Notes: generated by a model not told the origin, from the letters alone. A stretch of DNA of 64,000 bases from Phycisphaerales bacterium (GCA_020850415.1 JADZER010000019.1:33912-97911), one strand, 5' to 3'; shown: positions 44,988-53,867, counted from the first letter of the stretch. Numbers and translations: made by a program.

Positions 44988-45620
44988 GTGGGCGGCGCAG
45001 CACCGAGACCAACTGAAGGGTCGATCGACCTCATCGGCGTGGTCCGGGCCGCCCGGAACGGCGACGAGGGGGCGTGGGGCACGCTCGTCGGCGAGTATGG
45101 CCCCCGGGTGTTCGCGCTGGCGCGGAGCCGGCTCCGCAGCCCGGACTTGGCCGAGGAAGTGATGCAGTCAGTGTTCGCAACCATCGCGATCAAGCTCCGG
45201 GACGGGGCCTACGACGAGCACGGCAAGTTCGAGCCGTGGCTGTTCCGGATCGCGATGAACCGCATCCGCGACACGGTTCGGAAGGCCAAGCGCGAGGGGT
45301 CCGAGGACCGCCTCCGGCTCGCCGCGGTGCGGGAAGAGGTGGTGGTGAGTGCCGACCAGCACCGGGGTTCAGCCGAGGCGATGGAGCATCTCCGTGACGC
45401 GCTCGGCGGGCTCTCCAAACCCGACCGGGAGATCGTCGAGCTTCGCTACCACGCGGGGCTGAGCTTCCGGCAGATCGCCGAGCTGCTCGGCGAGCCGATC
45501 GGCACGCTGCTCGCCAGGCACCACCGGGCCCTGCGCAAGCTGCGGGCCAAGCTGGAAGGGGACGGGGGATTGGGCTTCGACGGGACCGAGCTGCCGCGGG
45601 CGGCAGGGGAGGCAGGATGA
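44988..45620 (+). CDS. ECF-type RNA polymerase sigma factor
   Basis: 210 aa. Region 2: GAWGTLVGEYGPRVFALARSRLR, LAEEVMQSVFATIAIKL and FEPWLFRIAMNRIRDTVRKAKRE. Region 4: LSKPDREIVELRYHAGLSFRQIAELLGEPIGTLLARHHRALRKLR. Start is a GTG at 44988 (an overlapping ATG at 44986 is in another frame); AAGGGA lies just upstream. It overlaps the following gene by ATGA (45617-45620), so the pair is coupled. Divergent from the sigma gene at 44755, from which it differs strongly in sequence. Confidence 0.95.
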   Translation: MGGAAPRPTEGSIDLIGVVRAARNGDEGAWGTLVGEYGPRVFALARSRLRSPDLAEEVMQSVFATIAIKLRDGAYDEHGKFEPWLFRIAMNRIRDTVRKAKREGSEDRLRLAAVREEVVVSADQHRGSAEAMEHLRDALGGLSKPDREIVELRYHAGLSFRQIAELLGEPIGTLLARHHRALRKLRAKLEGDGGLGFDGTELPRAAGEAG

Positions 45621-46099
45621 CCATGCACGAGCACACCACGCACGACGACCTGTCCCGCAAGCTGCCCCGCGAGCTGCGAGGCTTGGCGGCGCAGCTCGAC
45701 TCGCTCGGCGAGCTCGAACGCCTCGCGGCCGAGGACGCGGTGATGCGCACCACCATGCGCACCGCCCACCTGCTGCGCGAGCCGCCCGTGCCCGCGCCGG
45801 CGGCGCGTCTCCGGGCCCTGTGGCTCTGGATCGCAGCACCGGCGGTCGTGACTGCGGCGGCGCTGCTCGGCGTCCTGATGATCAACCCGCCCAGCGCGGG
45901 CCCGGTCTCGGCCGAGGGCGCCCAGGATCTCGCGGCCGACATCGAGAGCGACATCGACGCCTGGATGGCGATCGACTCGATGTGGCGGTCCGACTCGTTC
46001 GAGACCAATCTCGCGGCGATCTCGATCGACGCCGCGGGGATCACCACCACCACCACCGACAGCCTCGACGCGCTGTCGGACTTCGGGGCCGGCCTCTAG
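45617..46099 (+). CDS. Single-span membrane protein coupled to the ECF sigma factor (putative anti-sigma factor)
   Basis: 160 aa. The N-terminal ~65 residues are cytoplasmic and helical (LPRELRGLAAQLDSLGELERLAAEDAVM), then one transmembrane helix (LWIAAPAVVTAAALLGVLMI), then about 70 acidic exported residues with TTTTTDSLDAL near the end. No zinc-binding HxxxCxxC motif is seen. The ATGA overlap with the sigma gene and the one-span topology are the basis for calling it a likely anti-sigma factor. It is followed after 18 bp by a secreted coiled-coil protein that may belong to the same system. Confidence 0.65.
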   Translation: MTMHEHTTHDDLSRKLPRELRGLAAQLDSLGELERLAAEDAVMRTTMRTAHLLREPPVPAPAARLRALWLWIAAPAVVTAAALLGVLMINPPSAGPVSAEGAQDLAADIESDIDAWMAIDSMWRSDSFETNLAAISIDAAGITTTTTDSLDALSDFGAGL

Positions 46100-46117
46100 G
46101 CCCGTGGGGAGTTCCTG

Positions 46118-47146
46118 ATGCGAAGCTCGCACGCACACCTGAGACTCGGCGTTGCCGGCGTGGCCGTGATGCTCGCCGGCACGACGCTCTGCGCCCAGCC
46201 GCAGCGCGGCAGGCCCGATCGCCAGCCCGAACCGCCCGCCGAACGCGGGCAGCCCGAGGCCGACCGCCCCATCGCCCAGATGATCGAGCCCGAGCGGCTG
46301 CGCGAGCGGCTCGCCGACCTGCTCGGCCAGATGGAGGGCAGCGCCGACCGCCTGCGCACCGCCATCACAACGCTCGACGAGGGCGGCTCGGTCGACGAAG
46401 TGGTCGAGCAGCTCGGCGGCCCGCTGCGCGTGAGGCGCCTCGCCGAGATGTGGGGCCAGTGGGGCCGCGCGGGTCTGGGTCCGATGGGCGAGGGCGCGAT
46501 GGACCGCCAGGGCGAGGGGCGGGGCGGCGCGGGCCCCGGCGGCCCCCCCGGCGCCGGCGATCCCGGGCAGGGCGAGCGCCCCTGGATGAGCCGCGAGGCC
46601 ACGCCCGACGAGGTGCTGGAGTTCCTGCACAGCCACGCCCCGATGCTCGCCGAGCGGATCTCCGAGCTCCGGGCCGACGACTCGCCGCGGGCCGAGGCGA
46701 TGCTCATGCGCATCGCCCCGCGCGTCGCCGAGGTGCTCTCGGCCCGGGAGCACGACCCCGAGCTCGCCGACCTCCTGGAGCGGGACTTCGGGCTGGGGAT
46801 GAGGTTCGTCGACGCGACCGGGCACTACCTCCGCGCCAAGGCCTCGGGCGATGAGGCGGCCTCGGAGGAGGCCCGCGCCGCGCTGCGAGAGCTTGCCGGG
46901 CAGCAGGTCGACCTGCGCCTGGCTCGGCGCGAGCACGAGCTGAAAATGCTCGTCCGCCGCCTCGAGGCCATGCAGGGAGAGATCGATCGGCAACGCCAGG
47001 ACCGCGAGCAGCTCATCGACGAGATGGTCGAGCAGGCCGGCGAGCGGGGCTTCCGAGGCGGGCCGGGCGAGGAACGGCCGGGACGCGCCGGGCCCCCCGA
47101 CGGCTCCGGCCGACGCGAGCGCCGCGGGGGCGGCGGGGAGGGCTGA
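46118..47146 (+). CDS. Secreted helical protein downstream of sigma/anti-sigma pair
   Basis: 342 aa, unknown function. The signal peptide (LGVAGVAVMLAGTTLCAQ) ends near residue 26. The mature protein has a Pro/Glu/Arg-rich start, a helical middle (LADLLGQMEGSADRLRTAITTL), a Gly/Pro-rich linker and a long coiled-coil (QQVDLRLARREHELKMLVRRLEAMQGEIDRQRQDREQ, seen as heptads), ending in an Arg/Gly-rich tail. The layout is loosely like CpxP/Spy-type periplasmic stress proteins, but there is no LTxxQ motif, so that is only a guess. Position after the sigma/anti-sigma pair suggests it is regulated by them. Confidence 0.55.
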   Translation: MRSSHAHLRLGVAGVAVMLAGTTLCAQPQRGRPDRQPEPPAERGQPEADRPIAQMIEPERLRERLADLLGQMEGSADRLRTAITTLDEGGSVDEVVEQLGGPLRVRRLAEMWGQWGRAGLGPMGEGAMDRQGEGRGGAGPGGPPGAGDPGQGERPWMSREATPDEVLEFLHSHAPMLAERISELRADDSPRAEAMLMRIAPRVAEVLSAREHDPELADLLERDFGLGMRFVDATGHYLRAKASGDEAASEEARAALRELAGQQVDLRLARREHELKMLVRRLEAMQGEIDRQRQDREQLIDEMVEQAGERGFRGGPGEERPGRAGPPDGSGRRERRGGGGEG

Positions 47147-47197
47147 CCGCCCCGCCCGGGTGTAGGTGGTCGGCGCCGGGGCCGGTACGATGCCGCC

Positions 47198-49300
47198 ATG
47201 CCCAAGGCCAAGCTCCTCGTCGTGGTCTGTTCCCTGGCGATGACCGCCCCGCTGCGCGCGCAGCCGGGCTTTGTCGATCGGCTGAACGAGATCCCCACGC
47301 CCGCACGCCTGCGTTCGTGGCACGACCTCGTCGCGAGCGAGCCCCACATCGCCGGGACCGAGGGCGACGCCCGCCAGATCGCCCGCCTGGCCGAGGCGTT
47401 CGGCGCCATGGGGTACGAGGTGGACATCCACGAGATCTGGCCGCTGCTCGCCTACCCGGTGAGCGCCGAGGTCGAGGTGCTTCACCCCTCGATCGGGCCG
47501 GGCGGGGGGCTGCTGCCGCTCCAGGAGACCGCCCTGCCGGCCGATCCCTACTCCGCGAGCCCCGACCTCACGATCGGCTTCAACGCCTACTCGGGCTCGG
47601 GCGAGGCGACGGGGGAGGTGGTCTACGCCAACTACGGGCGCAAGGAGGACTTCGAGAAGCTGGCGGAGCTGGGGATCGACTGCACGGGCAAGATCGTGCT
47701 CGCCCGCTACGGCGGGAACTACCGGGGGTACAAGGCCAAGTTCGCCGAGGCCGCGGGGGCGGCGGGGCTGCTCATCTTCCTCGACCCCGGCGACTCGGGC
47801 TTCGTGCAGGGCGGGGTGTACCCCGACGGGGGGTGGCAGACCGACCGGTGCATCCAGCGCGGCTCGATCGTGACGCTCGGCTACCAGGGCGACCCGCTGA
47901 CGCCGTTCGTCGAGGCGACCGAGGACGCCGAGCGGCTGGATGTGGACGAGGTCGCCCTGCCGCGGATCCCGGTCCAGCCGATCGGGTGGGGGGCGGCGCG
48001 GCAGATCATTGTGCGGATGGTGGGGGAGGAGTGCCCGGAGGCGTGGCGCGGCGGGCTGCCGATGAGCTACCCGCTGACGGGGGGGCCGGATCTGCGGGTG
48101 CGGGTGAATGTGCAGCAGGACCGGCGGATCGTGAAGACGGCCAATGTTATCGCGCGCCTGGAGGGCGAGCTGTACCCCGACCAGTGGGTGATCGTCGGGT
48201 GCCATCACGACGCGTGGAACTGCGGGGCGGCCGACCCGACGAGCGGGCTGATCTCGCTGCTGGAGAGCGCCCGGAGCTTCGCCGAACTCGCCGCGCGGGG
48301 GCAGCGCCCGGCGCGGACGGTCATTTTCGCGGGCTGGGCGGCCGAGGAGTTCGGGATCATCGGGTCGAGCGAGTGGGTCGAGGCCAACTACGACGAGCTG
48401 CGCGAGAAGGCGGTCGCGTACATCAACCTCGATATGGCCTCGATGGGGCCGCAGTTCGGGGCGTCGGCGACGCCGAGCGTGACGCGCCTGGTCGAGGAGT
48501 GCGCGGGGCTGGTGCCGCAGGCGCGGGCGCCGGAGATGACGGTGTTCGACGACTGGCTGAGCCGGGCGGCGCGGGCGGACGACCCGACCCGCCCGAGCGT
48601 CGGCAACCTCGGCGGCGGGAGCGACCATGTCGCGTTCGTCTGCTACGCGGGCGTCCCGTCGATCGCACTGGGGGGCAGCGGGTCGGACGGGTCGTCGTAT
48701 CACACGGCGTACGACAACCTGCACTGGTACCGGCAGGTGGTGGGGGAGGACTACGAGCCGGCGTTGATGATCGCGAGGATGACCAACGCGGTGGCGGGGA
48801 GGCTGGCGAGCGAGGCGGTGTTGCCGCTCTCGCCGTCGGCGAACTCGGCGTTCATTGCGGGCGTTGCGGAGGCGGTCGTTCCGTCGGCAACGGAGGATCC
48901 GACGCTGCTGGCGTATGTGGAGCGCCTTCGCGCGGCGGCGAGCGCCGTCGGCGAGCAGGAGGCCCGCATGCGGCGGATCTACGCCGACGCGGCGCCCGAA
49001 GTGCAAGCGAATATGCTCGCGAGTCTGAACGAGTACCTGCTGCTGCGACAGGCGGTGTGGACGCAGGAGGGCCAGCCCGACCGGCCTTGGTTTCGGAGTG
49101 AGATCGTCGCGCCGGAGGCGACTTCGGGCTACGGATCGACATCGGTGCCGCGGCTGCAGGCGGCGGTCGATCGGGGTGATGCGGCGGGGATCACGGCGGC
49201 CCTCGAGCGGTTCCTGTTCCTGCTTGAGGGGCCGAGCGAGTGGCCTCGGCCGCCAGTGGGGCTGGAAGGCTGGGCCGATCCGGGGCATCTCGGCGAGTAA
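47198..49300 (+). CDS. M28-family peptidase (glutamate carboxypeptidase II-like), secreted
   Basis: 700 aa. A signal peptide (LLVVVCSLAMTAPLRAQ) precedes a three-domain GCPII-like enzyme: the protease-associated domain (about 130-290, LARYGGNYRGYKAKFAEAAGAAGLL), an M28 dizinc domain with VIVGCHHDAWNCGAADPTSG (His and bridging Asp), the AAEEFGIIGS catalytic Glu, YINLDM and HTAYDN with the last His, and a C-terminal transferrin-receptor-like helical dimerisation domain. It should release C-terminal residues from peptides outside the cell or in the periplasm. TACGAT ends 6 nt before the ATG, with no Shine-Dalgarno: leaderless by appearance. Confidence 0.93.
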   Translation: MPKAKLLVVVCSLAMTAPLRAQPGFVDRLNEIPTPARLRSWHDLVASEPHIAGTEGDARQIARLAEAFGAMGYEVDIHEIWPLLAYPVSAEVEVLHPSIGPGGGLLPLQETALPADPYSASPDLTIGFNAYSGSGEATGEVVYANYGRKEDFEKLAELGIDCTGKIVLARYGGNYRGYKAKFAEAAGAAGLLIFLDPGDSGFVQGGVYPDGGWQTDRCIQRGSIVTLGYQGDPLTPFVEATEDAERLDVDEVALPRIPVQPIGWGAARQIIVRMVGEECPEAWRGGLPMSYPLTGGPDLRVRVNVQQDRRIVKTANVIARLEGELYPDQWVIVGCHHDAWNCGAADPTSGLISLLESARSFAELAARGQRPARTVIFAGWAAEEFGIIGSSEWVEANYDELREKAVAYINLDMASMGPQFGASATPSVTRLVEECAGLVPQARAPEMTVFDDWLSRAARADDPTRPSVGNLGGGSDHVAFVCYAGVPSIALGGSGSDGSSYHTAYDNLHWYRQVVGEDYEPALMIARMTNAVAGRLASEAVLPLSPSANSAFIAGVAEAVVPSATEDPTLLAYVERLRAAASAVGEQEARMRRIYADAAPEVQANMLASLNEYLLLRQAVWTQEGQPDRPWFRSEIVAPEATSGYGSTSVPRLQAAVDRGDAAGITAALERFLFLLEGPSEWPRPPVGLEGWADPGHLGE

Positions 49301-49523
49301 TGTGTCCCCGGACTTGAGTCCGACGATCCCCAGACTCGAATCCTCAGGGGGGCGGGCTTTCCAGCCCGCGGCGGCCGTCGCCGGCGCGTGTGCGGTGCAT
49401 CGTTCGTCAGGGGTGGAGTGTCCGGTGCGGGTCGCTGAGAGGGCGTGAGGATGCGGGTGGTTTCACGGGCTGGAGAGCCCGCCCCCCTCTCGGGGGTCAT
49501 CGGGAGTTTCGTGGGAGAAAGAC

Positions 49524-49553
49524 AACGGGCCGGTCCTGCCGGACCGGCCCGTT
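49524..49553 (-). terminator. Terminator of the HU gene
   Basis: Perfect 13-bp stem (AACGGGCCGGTCC with its complement) and a 4-nt loop; on the minus strand it is followed by GTCTTTCTC. It lies about 90 bp after the HU stop. Confidence 0.7.
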
Positions 49554-49604
49554 CGGTTGATTCGCCTGGACGCAAGGCTGGGACAGCCGTGCCACCATTT
49601 GACT

Positions 49605-49628
49605 CACGGCTCGGAGAGCCGTGCCACC
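49605..49628. repeat. Copy of the pgi palindromic element arm
   Basis: Exact 24-bp match to 29381-29404, built around CACGGCTCGGAGAGCCGTG, 14 bp from the HU stop. A partial AGCCGTGCCACC copy lies at 49585-49596. Confidence 0.85.
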
Positions 49629-49641
49629 TTCAGGCCCTTGC

Positions 49642-50046
49642 TCAGACGAGGTCCTTCATCGCCTTCATGGGGCGGATCTTGACCACATTGCGGGCGGGCT
49701 TGGCCTTGAAGACGGCGGGCTCGCCGGTGAAGGGGTTGGTCCCCTTGCGGGCCTTGGTGGCGGGCATGCGCTTGACGGTGACCTTCATCAGGCCGCCGAG
49801 GTTCAGGGCCCCGGGGCCGGTCTTGGACAGGTCGGCCTTGGCCAGAGCGCCGACGGTGTCGAACACCGCCGCGACATGCTTCTTGCTGATCCCGACCTGG
49901 TCGGCGATCACGCCGTAGACCTCGCTCTTGGTCCGTGCCTTGGAGGCGGCGGTGATCTTGGCGGGCTTGGCCGCGGGGGCCTTGGCGGCGGCCTTTTTGC
50001 GGCCGGCGGTGCGGGCGGTGGTCTTGCGTGCTGCTTTCTTCGCCAT
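49642..50046 (-). CDS. HU-family DNA-binding protein with histone H1-like N-terminal tail
   Basis: 134 aa nucleoid protein. Residues 1-38 are Lys/Ala/Thr/Arg-rich (KKAARKTTARTAGRKK, AAAKAPAAKPAK), like eukaryotic histone H1 tails. The HU fold follows: TKSEVYGVIADQVGISKKHVAAVFDTV, LGGLMKVTVKRMPATKARKGTNPFTGE and VKIRPMKAMKDLV; the DNA-binding beta arm RKGTNPFTGEP is well kept. GGAG precedes the ATG. It would compact DNA, with the tail giving sequence-independent binding. Terminated by the hairpin at 49524. Confidence 0.93.
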   Translation of the reverse strand: MAKKAARKTTARTAGRKKAAAKAPAAKPAKITAASKARTKSEVYGVIADQVGISKKHVAAVFDTVGALAKADLSKTGPGALNLGGLMKVTVKRMPATKARKGTNPFTGEPAVFKAKPARNVVKIRPMKAMKDLV

Positions 50047-50187
50047 GGTCTATCTCCAAAACTTCCTTGTTTGTGGGACGAAACTGCCAGCCAAACTGCC
50101 AGTCTTGTACCGGTGAGTATCCCCCTCCGCAAGGGGGAGGGGCCCCGGGAACGCTGCTTTTTTCGGACTTTTTGCTCTTCCCCCCCC

Positions 50188-50210
50188 AAAAAAGCCCCCC
50201 GGCAAGGGGT
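50188..50210 (-). terminator. Weak terminator after the EEP-family gene
   Basis: On the minus strand a short CCCC-TTGCC-GGGG stem is followed by GCTTTTTTGG, three bases after the stop of the gene ending at 50213. The stem is only 4-5 bp, but the T-run is good. Confidence 0.45.
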
Positions 50211-50212
50211 TT

Positions 50213-50941
50213 TCAACACCCGAGGGCCATGTCGACCACCACCGCGCCGTGGTCGCTCAGGCGCTCGGCGCGGTCCGCGTGCGCGACCCGAGCCCCGACG
50301 AGCGCCGCGCCGAGCGGGCCCGAAACCACCACATAATCCAGCCGAAACGCCTCGCCGCGCCCCCCGGTCCAGGTGATGCCCGGGGCCTCCTCACCGGCGA
50401 CGGACCACGCGTCCACATACCCCAGCGCCGCGAGGCGCCCGAGATTGGTCGCCTGAGCCCCCGAGCGCCCCCGCGATCCCGGCCCGTCGCGCCAGGTGTT
50501 CAGATCGCCCGCGATGATGCACCGGTGCTCTCGGCGCTCCCGGGCGGCCTGCACCAGCGCCCGCCAGCTCTCCCCGTGGGCCGGCTGCCGGCCCGCCTCG
50601 GGCAGGTGTACGCCGATGAGCGACACGCCGAGATCCGGGATCTCCGCCTCGGCCCACCGGTGCTCCAGGCACGCCGGCAGCCCCGGCCGCTCGGTCCGGG
50701 CGAGGGCGAAACGCGAGACCACCAGCACGCCGTTGACCCCGTCGGGGGCTTCCGGCAGCAGGGCGTGGCCCAGGCCCGCGTCGCCGAGCCCCCCGGCCAG
50801 CTGGCCGGCGAAGCGCCGTCTGGCCTCGGTGACGACCACGATATCGGGGCGCAGCCCGAGGATGGCCATGAGCAGCCGGGGCATGCGGTCCCGCCCGCCG
50901 CCGTGGAGGATGTTCCAGGTCATGACCCGCAGCCCGGCCAT
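50213..50941 (-). CDS. Endonuclease/exonuclease/phosphatase family protein
   Basis: 242 aa. Motifs of the EEP superfamily in order: RVMTWNILHGG (Asn), PDIVVVTEARR (Glu), GVSLIGVHLPE (His), CIIAGDLNTW (Asp/Asn pair) and the C-terminal RLSDHGAVVVDM (Asp-His). Members hydrolyse phosphodiester bonds in nucleic acids or phospholipids; there is no signal peptide, so this one is likely cytoplasmic and may act on nucleic acid. The gene is divergent from the dehydrogenase at 50980, with only 38 bp between starts, so their promoters overlap. Confidence 0.88.
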   Translation of the reverse strand: MAGLRVMTWNILHGGGRDRMPRLLMAILGLRPDIVVVTEARRRFAGQLAGGLGDAGLGHALLPEAPDGVNGVLVVSRFALARTERPGLPACLEHRWAEAEIPDLGVSLIGVHLPEAGRQPAHGESWRALVQAARERREHRCIIAGDLNTWRDGPGSRGRSGAQATNLGRLAALGYVDAWSVAGEEAPGITWTGGRGEAFRLDYVVVSGPLGAALVGARVAHADRAERLSDHGAVVVDMALGC

Positions 50942-50979
50942 CAGGCGTTCTCCGATCGTGTGCCGACTACCGTACCCGC

Positions 50980-51969
50980 ATGACCGACCAGCCGAAGCGC
51001 GGCTCCCCGAGCACGCCCGTCGTCGCCGTGACCCGCCCGATCCCCGGGGTGCTGCGCATCCCCGGGGCCGAGATCCGGACCGCGCCCGAGAAGCCCATGG
51101 CCCGCGCCGAGCTGCTCGGCTTCGTCGCCGGGGCGGACATCCTCGTGTCGATGTTCTCCGACCGGGTCGATGCCGAGCTGCTCGACGCGGCCGGGGCGCA
51201 GCTCAGGGGCGTGTGCAACTTCGCCGTCGGGCACAACAACATCGACTCGGGCGCCTGCCGCGAGCGGGGGGTCCGCGTCACGAACACCCCCGATGCCGTG
51301 ACCGAGGGCACCGCCGACCTGGCGTGGGCGCTGCTGCTGGCGACGGCCCGGCGTTTGGTCGAGGGCGACCGGTACGCCCGGTCGGGGGCGTGGCAGCGGG
51401 GCGGGATCTTGGGGATGGCCGACTTCATGGGCGTCGACCTCACCGGGCGGACGCTCCTGATCGTCGGGGCCGGGCGGATCGGCTTCGCGATGGCGATGCG
51501 GTCCATCGGCTGGGGCATGCGGGTGCTCTATGTCGCCCGGAAGAAGCACTGGGAGTTCGAGCTCGCGCCCCTGGCGGCGCGCCGTGTGACGCTCGACGAG
51601 GGGCTCGCCGAGGCCGATGTCGTGAGCCTCCACACCCCGCTGAGCGACGAGACCCGCCACCTCATCGGGCGCGAGCAGCTCGCGAGGATGAAGCCCGACG
51701 CGATCCTGATCAACACCTCCCGCGGCCCGGTGGTCGACGAGGGCGCGCTGGCCGAGGCCCTCGCCGCCAAACGCATCTGGGGCGCCGGGCTCGATGTCTT
51801 CGAGCGCGAGCCCGAGATCCATCCCGGGCTGGTCGGGCTCGACAATGTCATCATGGCCCCGCACATCGGCAGCGCCGAGCGGAAGTACCGCGAGATGATG
51901 ACCCAGATGGTGGCCGACAACGCCGTCGCGATCCTCGCCGGGCGCGAGCCCCCGAACCGCGTGTGCTGA
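50980..51969 (+). CDS. D-isomer-specific 2-hydroxyacid dehydrogenase (glyoxylate/hydroxypyruvate reductase type)
   Basis: 329 aa NAD(P)-dependent oxidoreductase. The substrate domain surrounds a Rossmann domain with LLIVGAGRIGFAMAMR (GxGxxG with Ala in the second position). Catalytic residues fit the family: Arg in NTSRGPVVDE, Glu in DVFEREPEIHPGL and His in MAPHIGSA. The GVCNFAVGHNNID and NTPDAVTEGTADLAWALLLA blocks are typical of glycerate dehydrogenases. TACCGT ends 6 nt before the ATG and no Shine-Dalgarno is seen. Likely acts in glyoxylate or hydroxypyruvate reduction; the exact substrate is not determined. Confidence 0.9.
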   Translation: MTDQPKRGSPSTPVVAVTRPIPGVLRIPGAEIRTAPEKPMARAELLGFVAGADILVSMFSDRVDAELLDAAGAQLRGVCNFAVGHNNIDSGACRERGVRVTNTPDAVTEGTADLAWALLLATARRLVEGDRYARSGAWQRGGILGMADFMGVDLTGRTLLIVGAGRIGFAMAMRSIGWGMRVLYVARKKHWEFELAPLAARRVTLDEGLAEADVVSLHTPLSDETRHLIGREQLARMKPDAILINTSRGPVVDEGALAEALAAKRIWGAGLDVFEREPEIHPGLVGLDNVIMAPHIGSAERKYREMMTQMVADNAVAILAGREPPNRVC

Positions 51970-52005
51970 GCGTCCCGAACCGCCCGGCCGATCCTACCCT
52001 CCGCC

Positions 52006-52731
52006 ATGAAGCTCACACGCCTCACCCACGGCGTCGGCATCGTCATGGCCGACGGGTCCACGCTCCCGATCTCCCACATCATCGGTATCGGGCGCAACTA
52101 CGACGAGCACGCCAAGGAGCAGGGCGAGGTCGCCCCGGAGCGGCCGATGATCTTCACCAAGAACCCCGCCGCCGCGTGCCTCGACGGCGACGAGATCGTC
52201 ATCCCGCCCCTGTGCCGCGACGAGGAGACCGGCGGGCCCGAGCAGGTGGACTACGAGGCCGAGTTGGGGGTGATTCTCGGCAGGCCCGCCCGGGATGTGC
52301 CCTTGGACGATGCGCTCGGCTGCGTCCTCGCCTACACCTGTGTCAACGACATCTCCGCACGCTGGTGGCAGAAGCAGGGGGCCGGCGGGCAGTTCTGCCG
52401 CGGCAAGAGCTTCGACACCTTCTGCCCCATCGGCCCGCGCCTGGTCTCGCCCGAGGAGCTCGGCGACCCGCAGGCCCTCCGCGTCATCTGCCGCGTCAAC
52501 GGCACCGTCCGCCAGCAGGACTCGACCGCCAGGATGATCCACCCGGTCGCCGGCCTCATCAGCGAGCTCTCCCGCGGCACGACGCTGATCCCCGGCACGC
52601 TGATCCTGACCGGCACTCCCAGCGGCGTGGGGATGGCCCGCAAACCCCCCGCCTACCTCAAGGCCGGCGACAGGGTCGAGGTCGAGGTCGAGAAGATCGG
52701 CATCCTGCGGAACACCGTCGTCGACGGGTAA
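52006..52731 (+). CDS. Fumarylacetoacetate hydrolase family protein
   Basis: 241 aa. FAH-fold signatures: IIGIGRNYDEHAKE, PMIFTKNPAA, VDYEAELGVILGR (metal-binding Glu residues), YTCVNDISARWWQKQ, KSFDTFCPIGPRLV and ILTGTPSGVGMA. These enzymes hydrolyse or decarboxylate 2-oxo acids with a divalent metal; examples are fumarylpyruvate hydrolase and acylpyruvases. TACCCT ends 5 nt before the ATG, no Shine-Dalgarno. It lies 36 bp behind the dehydrogenase but has its own apparent -10 box, so it may be expressed on its own. Confidence 0.92.
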   Translation: MKLTRLTHGVGIVMADGSTLPISHIIGIGRNYDEHAKEQGEVAPERPMIFTKNPAAACLDGDEIVIPPLCRDEETGGPEQVDYEAELGVILGRPARDVPLDDALGCVLAYTCVNDISARWWQKQGAGGQFCRGKSFDTFCPIGPRLVSPEELGDPQALRVICRVNGTVRQQDSTARMIHPVAGLISELSRGTTLIPGTLILTGTPSGVGMARKPPAYLKAGDRVEVEVEKIGILRNTVVDG

Positions 52732-52789
52732 GTGGCGTGGACGAGCCCCGATCGCAAGCTGGGGGTGTCGCATGTCACCCGCGCACGAA

Positions 52790-52815
52790 AAACCCCGTGC
52801 CTGCGCACGGGGTTT
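52790..52815. terminator. Bidirectional terminator between FAH gene and OmpA-like gene
   Basis: Perfect 11-bp stem AAACCCCGTGC/GCACGGGGTTT with loop CTGC. A-run on the left and T-run on the right serve both converging genes. Confidence 0.85.
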
Positions 52816-52842
52816 GTTGGTTCCATCACGCCCTCGCCGGGC

Positions 52843-53727
52843 TTACTTCGTGATCCCCTCCTGCCGGTCCGGGGGAGTCTCGCGGTCGATGCCCACGCCC
52901 GCGGCGCCGGTCGGGCTGGTCCCGCCGCCCGCGCCGCCGACCGAGCGGCCCAGGTAGATCTCGACGCGCCGGTTGGCCGGGGTATTGCCCGTGGAGGTGT
53001 TGGGCACCAGCGGGCGCTCCTCGCCCCAGCCCGCGGCCTCGATCTTCGACGCGGCGATGCCCAGGCCCATCAGCTCGTGGCGGACGCTGATGGCCCGGTG
53101 GCAAGAGAGGTGCATGTTCGTCGGGTGGCGCTGGGCGGTGCCGGCGCTGATGCGCTGCGAGTCGGTGTGCCCGACGATGATCAGGTCGTACTGGCTGGCG
53201 CTCGAGCCCTGGAGGATCCGGGCGAGCTGGCTGAGCGTGCTCTTGGCCGCGGCGCTGACCTCGTCCGAGCCCGAGCCGAAGGTCAGGTCGCTGTTGAAGC
53301 GGAGCATGCCCTGGGCGGAGTCGTAGGTGAGGAGGTCCGGGTGGGCCGCGGCAAGCTGGGCAAGCGCCGCGTCGGTCGCCGCGTCCAGCGGGCCGAAGCC
53401 AAAGCCCTGGAGGCGAGACTCGAGGTCCTTGATGGCGGCCTCGTACTCGCCCAGAAGCGCGTCCTTCTCGCGGAGCTGGTTCTGCAGCTGTCCGATCGTC
53501 GAATCGCCGAACCGGCGGGAATCACCCAGAGCGTCCCGGGCGGCGTTGCACTCGTCGAGCGAGGCCTGGAGCTCCTGGTTGCGGTTGCCCAGCGTCCGGT
53601 TCTCGAGGACCAGGCGGTCATAGTCCTGCTGGTTCACACACCCGCCCAGGCACGCCGCGAGGCCGACGAGGGTGAAGATCGCGGCACGGGCGCCGCGCCG
53701 GGCGGTGTGGTTGGTGGTCTTGGTCAT
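52843..53727 (-). CDS. OmpA-family lipoprotein
   Basis: 294 aa. The signal ends with the lipobox LGGC (Cys30), so it is a lipoprotein of the cell envelope. A coiled-coil (about 32-100; LENRTLGNRNQELQASLDE, QLQNQLREKDALLGEYEAAIKDLE) leads to an OmpA-like peptidoglycan-binding domain: LIIVGHTDSQRI, SCHRAISVRHELMGLGI, IEAAGWGEERPL and NTPANRRVEIYL. It probably anchors the outer membrane to peptidoglycan. Shine-Dalgarno GAGAGG before the ATG. Terminated by the hairpin at 52790. Confidence 0.92.
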   Translation of the reverse strand: MTKTTNHTARRGARAAIFTLVGLAACLGGCVNQQDYDRLVLENRTLGNRNQELQASLDECNAARDALGDSRRFGDSTIGQLQNQLREKDALLGEYEAAIKDLESRLQGFGFGPLDAATDAALAQLAAAHPDLLTYDSAQGMLRFNSDLTFGSGSDEVSAAAKSTLSQLARILQGSSASQYDLIIVGHTDSQRISAGTAQRHPTNMHLSCHRAISVRHELMGLGIAASKIEAAGWGEERPLVPNTSTGNTPANRRVEIYLGRSVGGAGGGTSPTGAAGVGIDRETPPDRQEGITK

Positions 53728-53867
53728 TGGCGTCCTCTCCAGGCGGGGTTCTGCGTGTCATTCCGGGCGGCCGGCGGGCGTCCCCTGGCTCGGGCGACGC
53801 GTACCGTCCCATAAGCGCAATGCTATTCGCGCTGAATTGATGTCATCGGAGACCCGCCGGGGAGAGC

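Larger units (their letters stand above)
49301..49641. other. Intergenic space with hairpins and a palindromic repeat
   Basis: No gene over 341 bp. It contains GC-rich palindromes (GGCGGGCTTTCCAGCCCGC near 49352 and a related CGGGCTGGAGAGCCCG near 49468), the terminator at 49524-49553 and a copy of the dispersed 24-mer at 49605-49628. Confidence 0.6.

Noticed and set aside
45446..49288. Very long minus-strand open frame (1280 codons) opposite the sigma, anti-sigma and M28 genes
   Set aside because: Its translation is Arg/Gly/Pro/Ala-rich with no family motif, while the plus strand has recognisable proteins over the same bases. In high-GC DNA such antisense frames stay open by codon bias.
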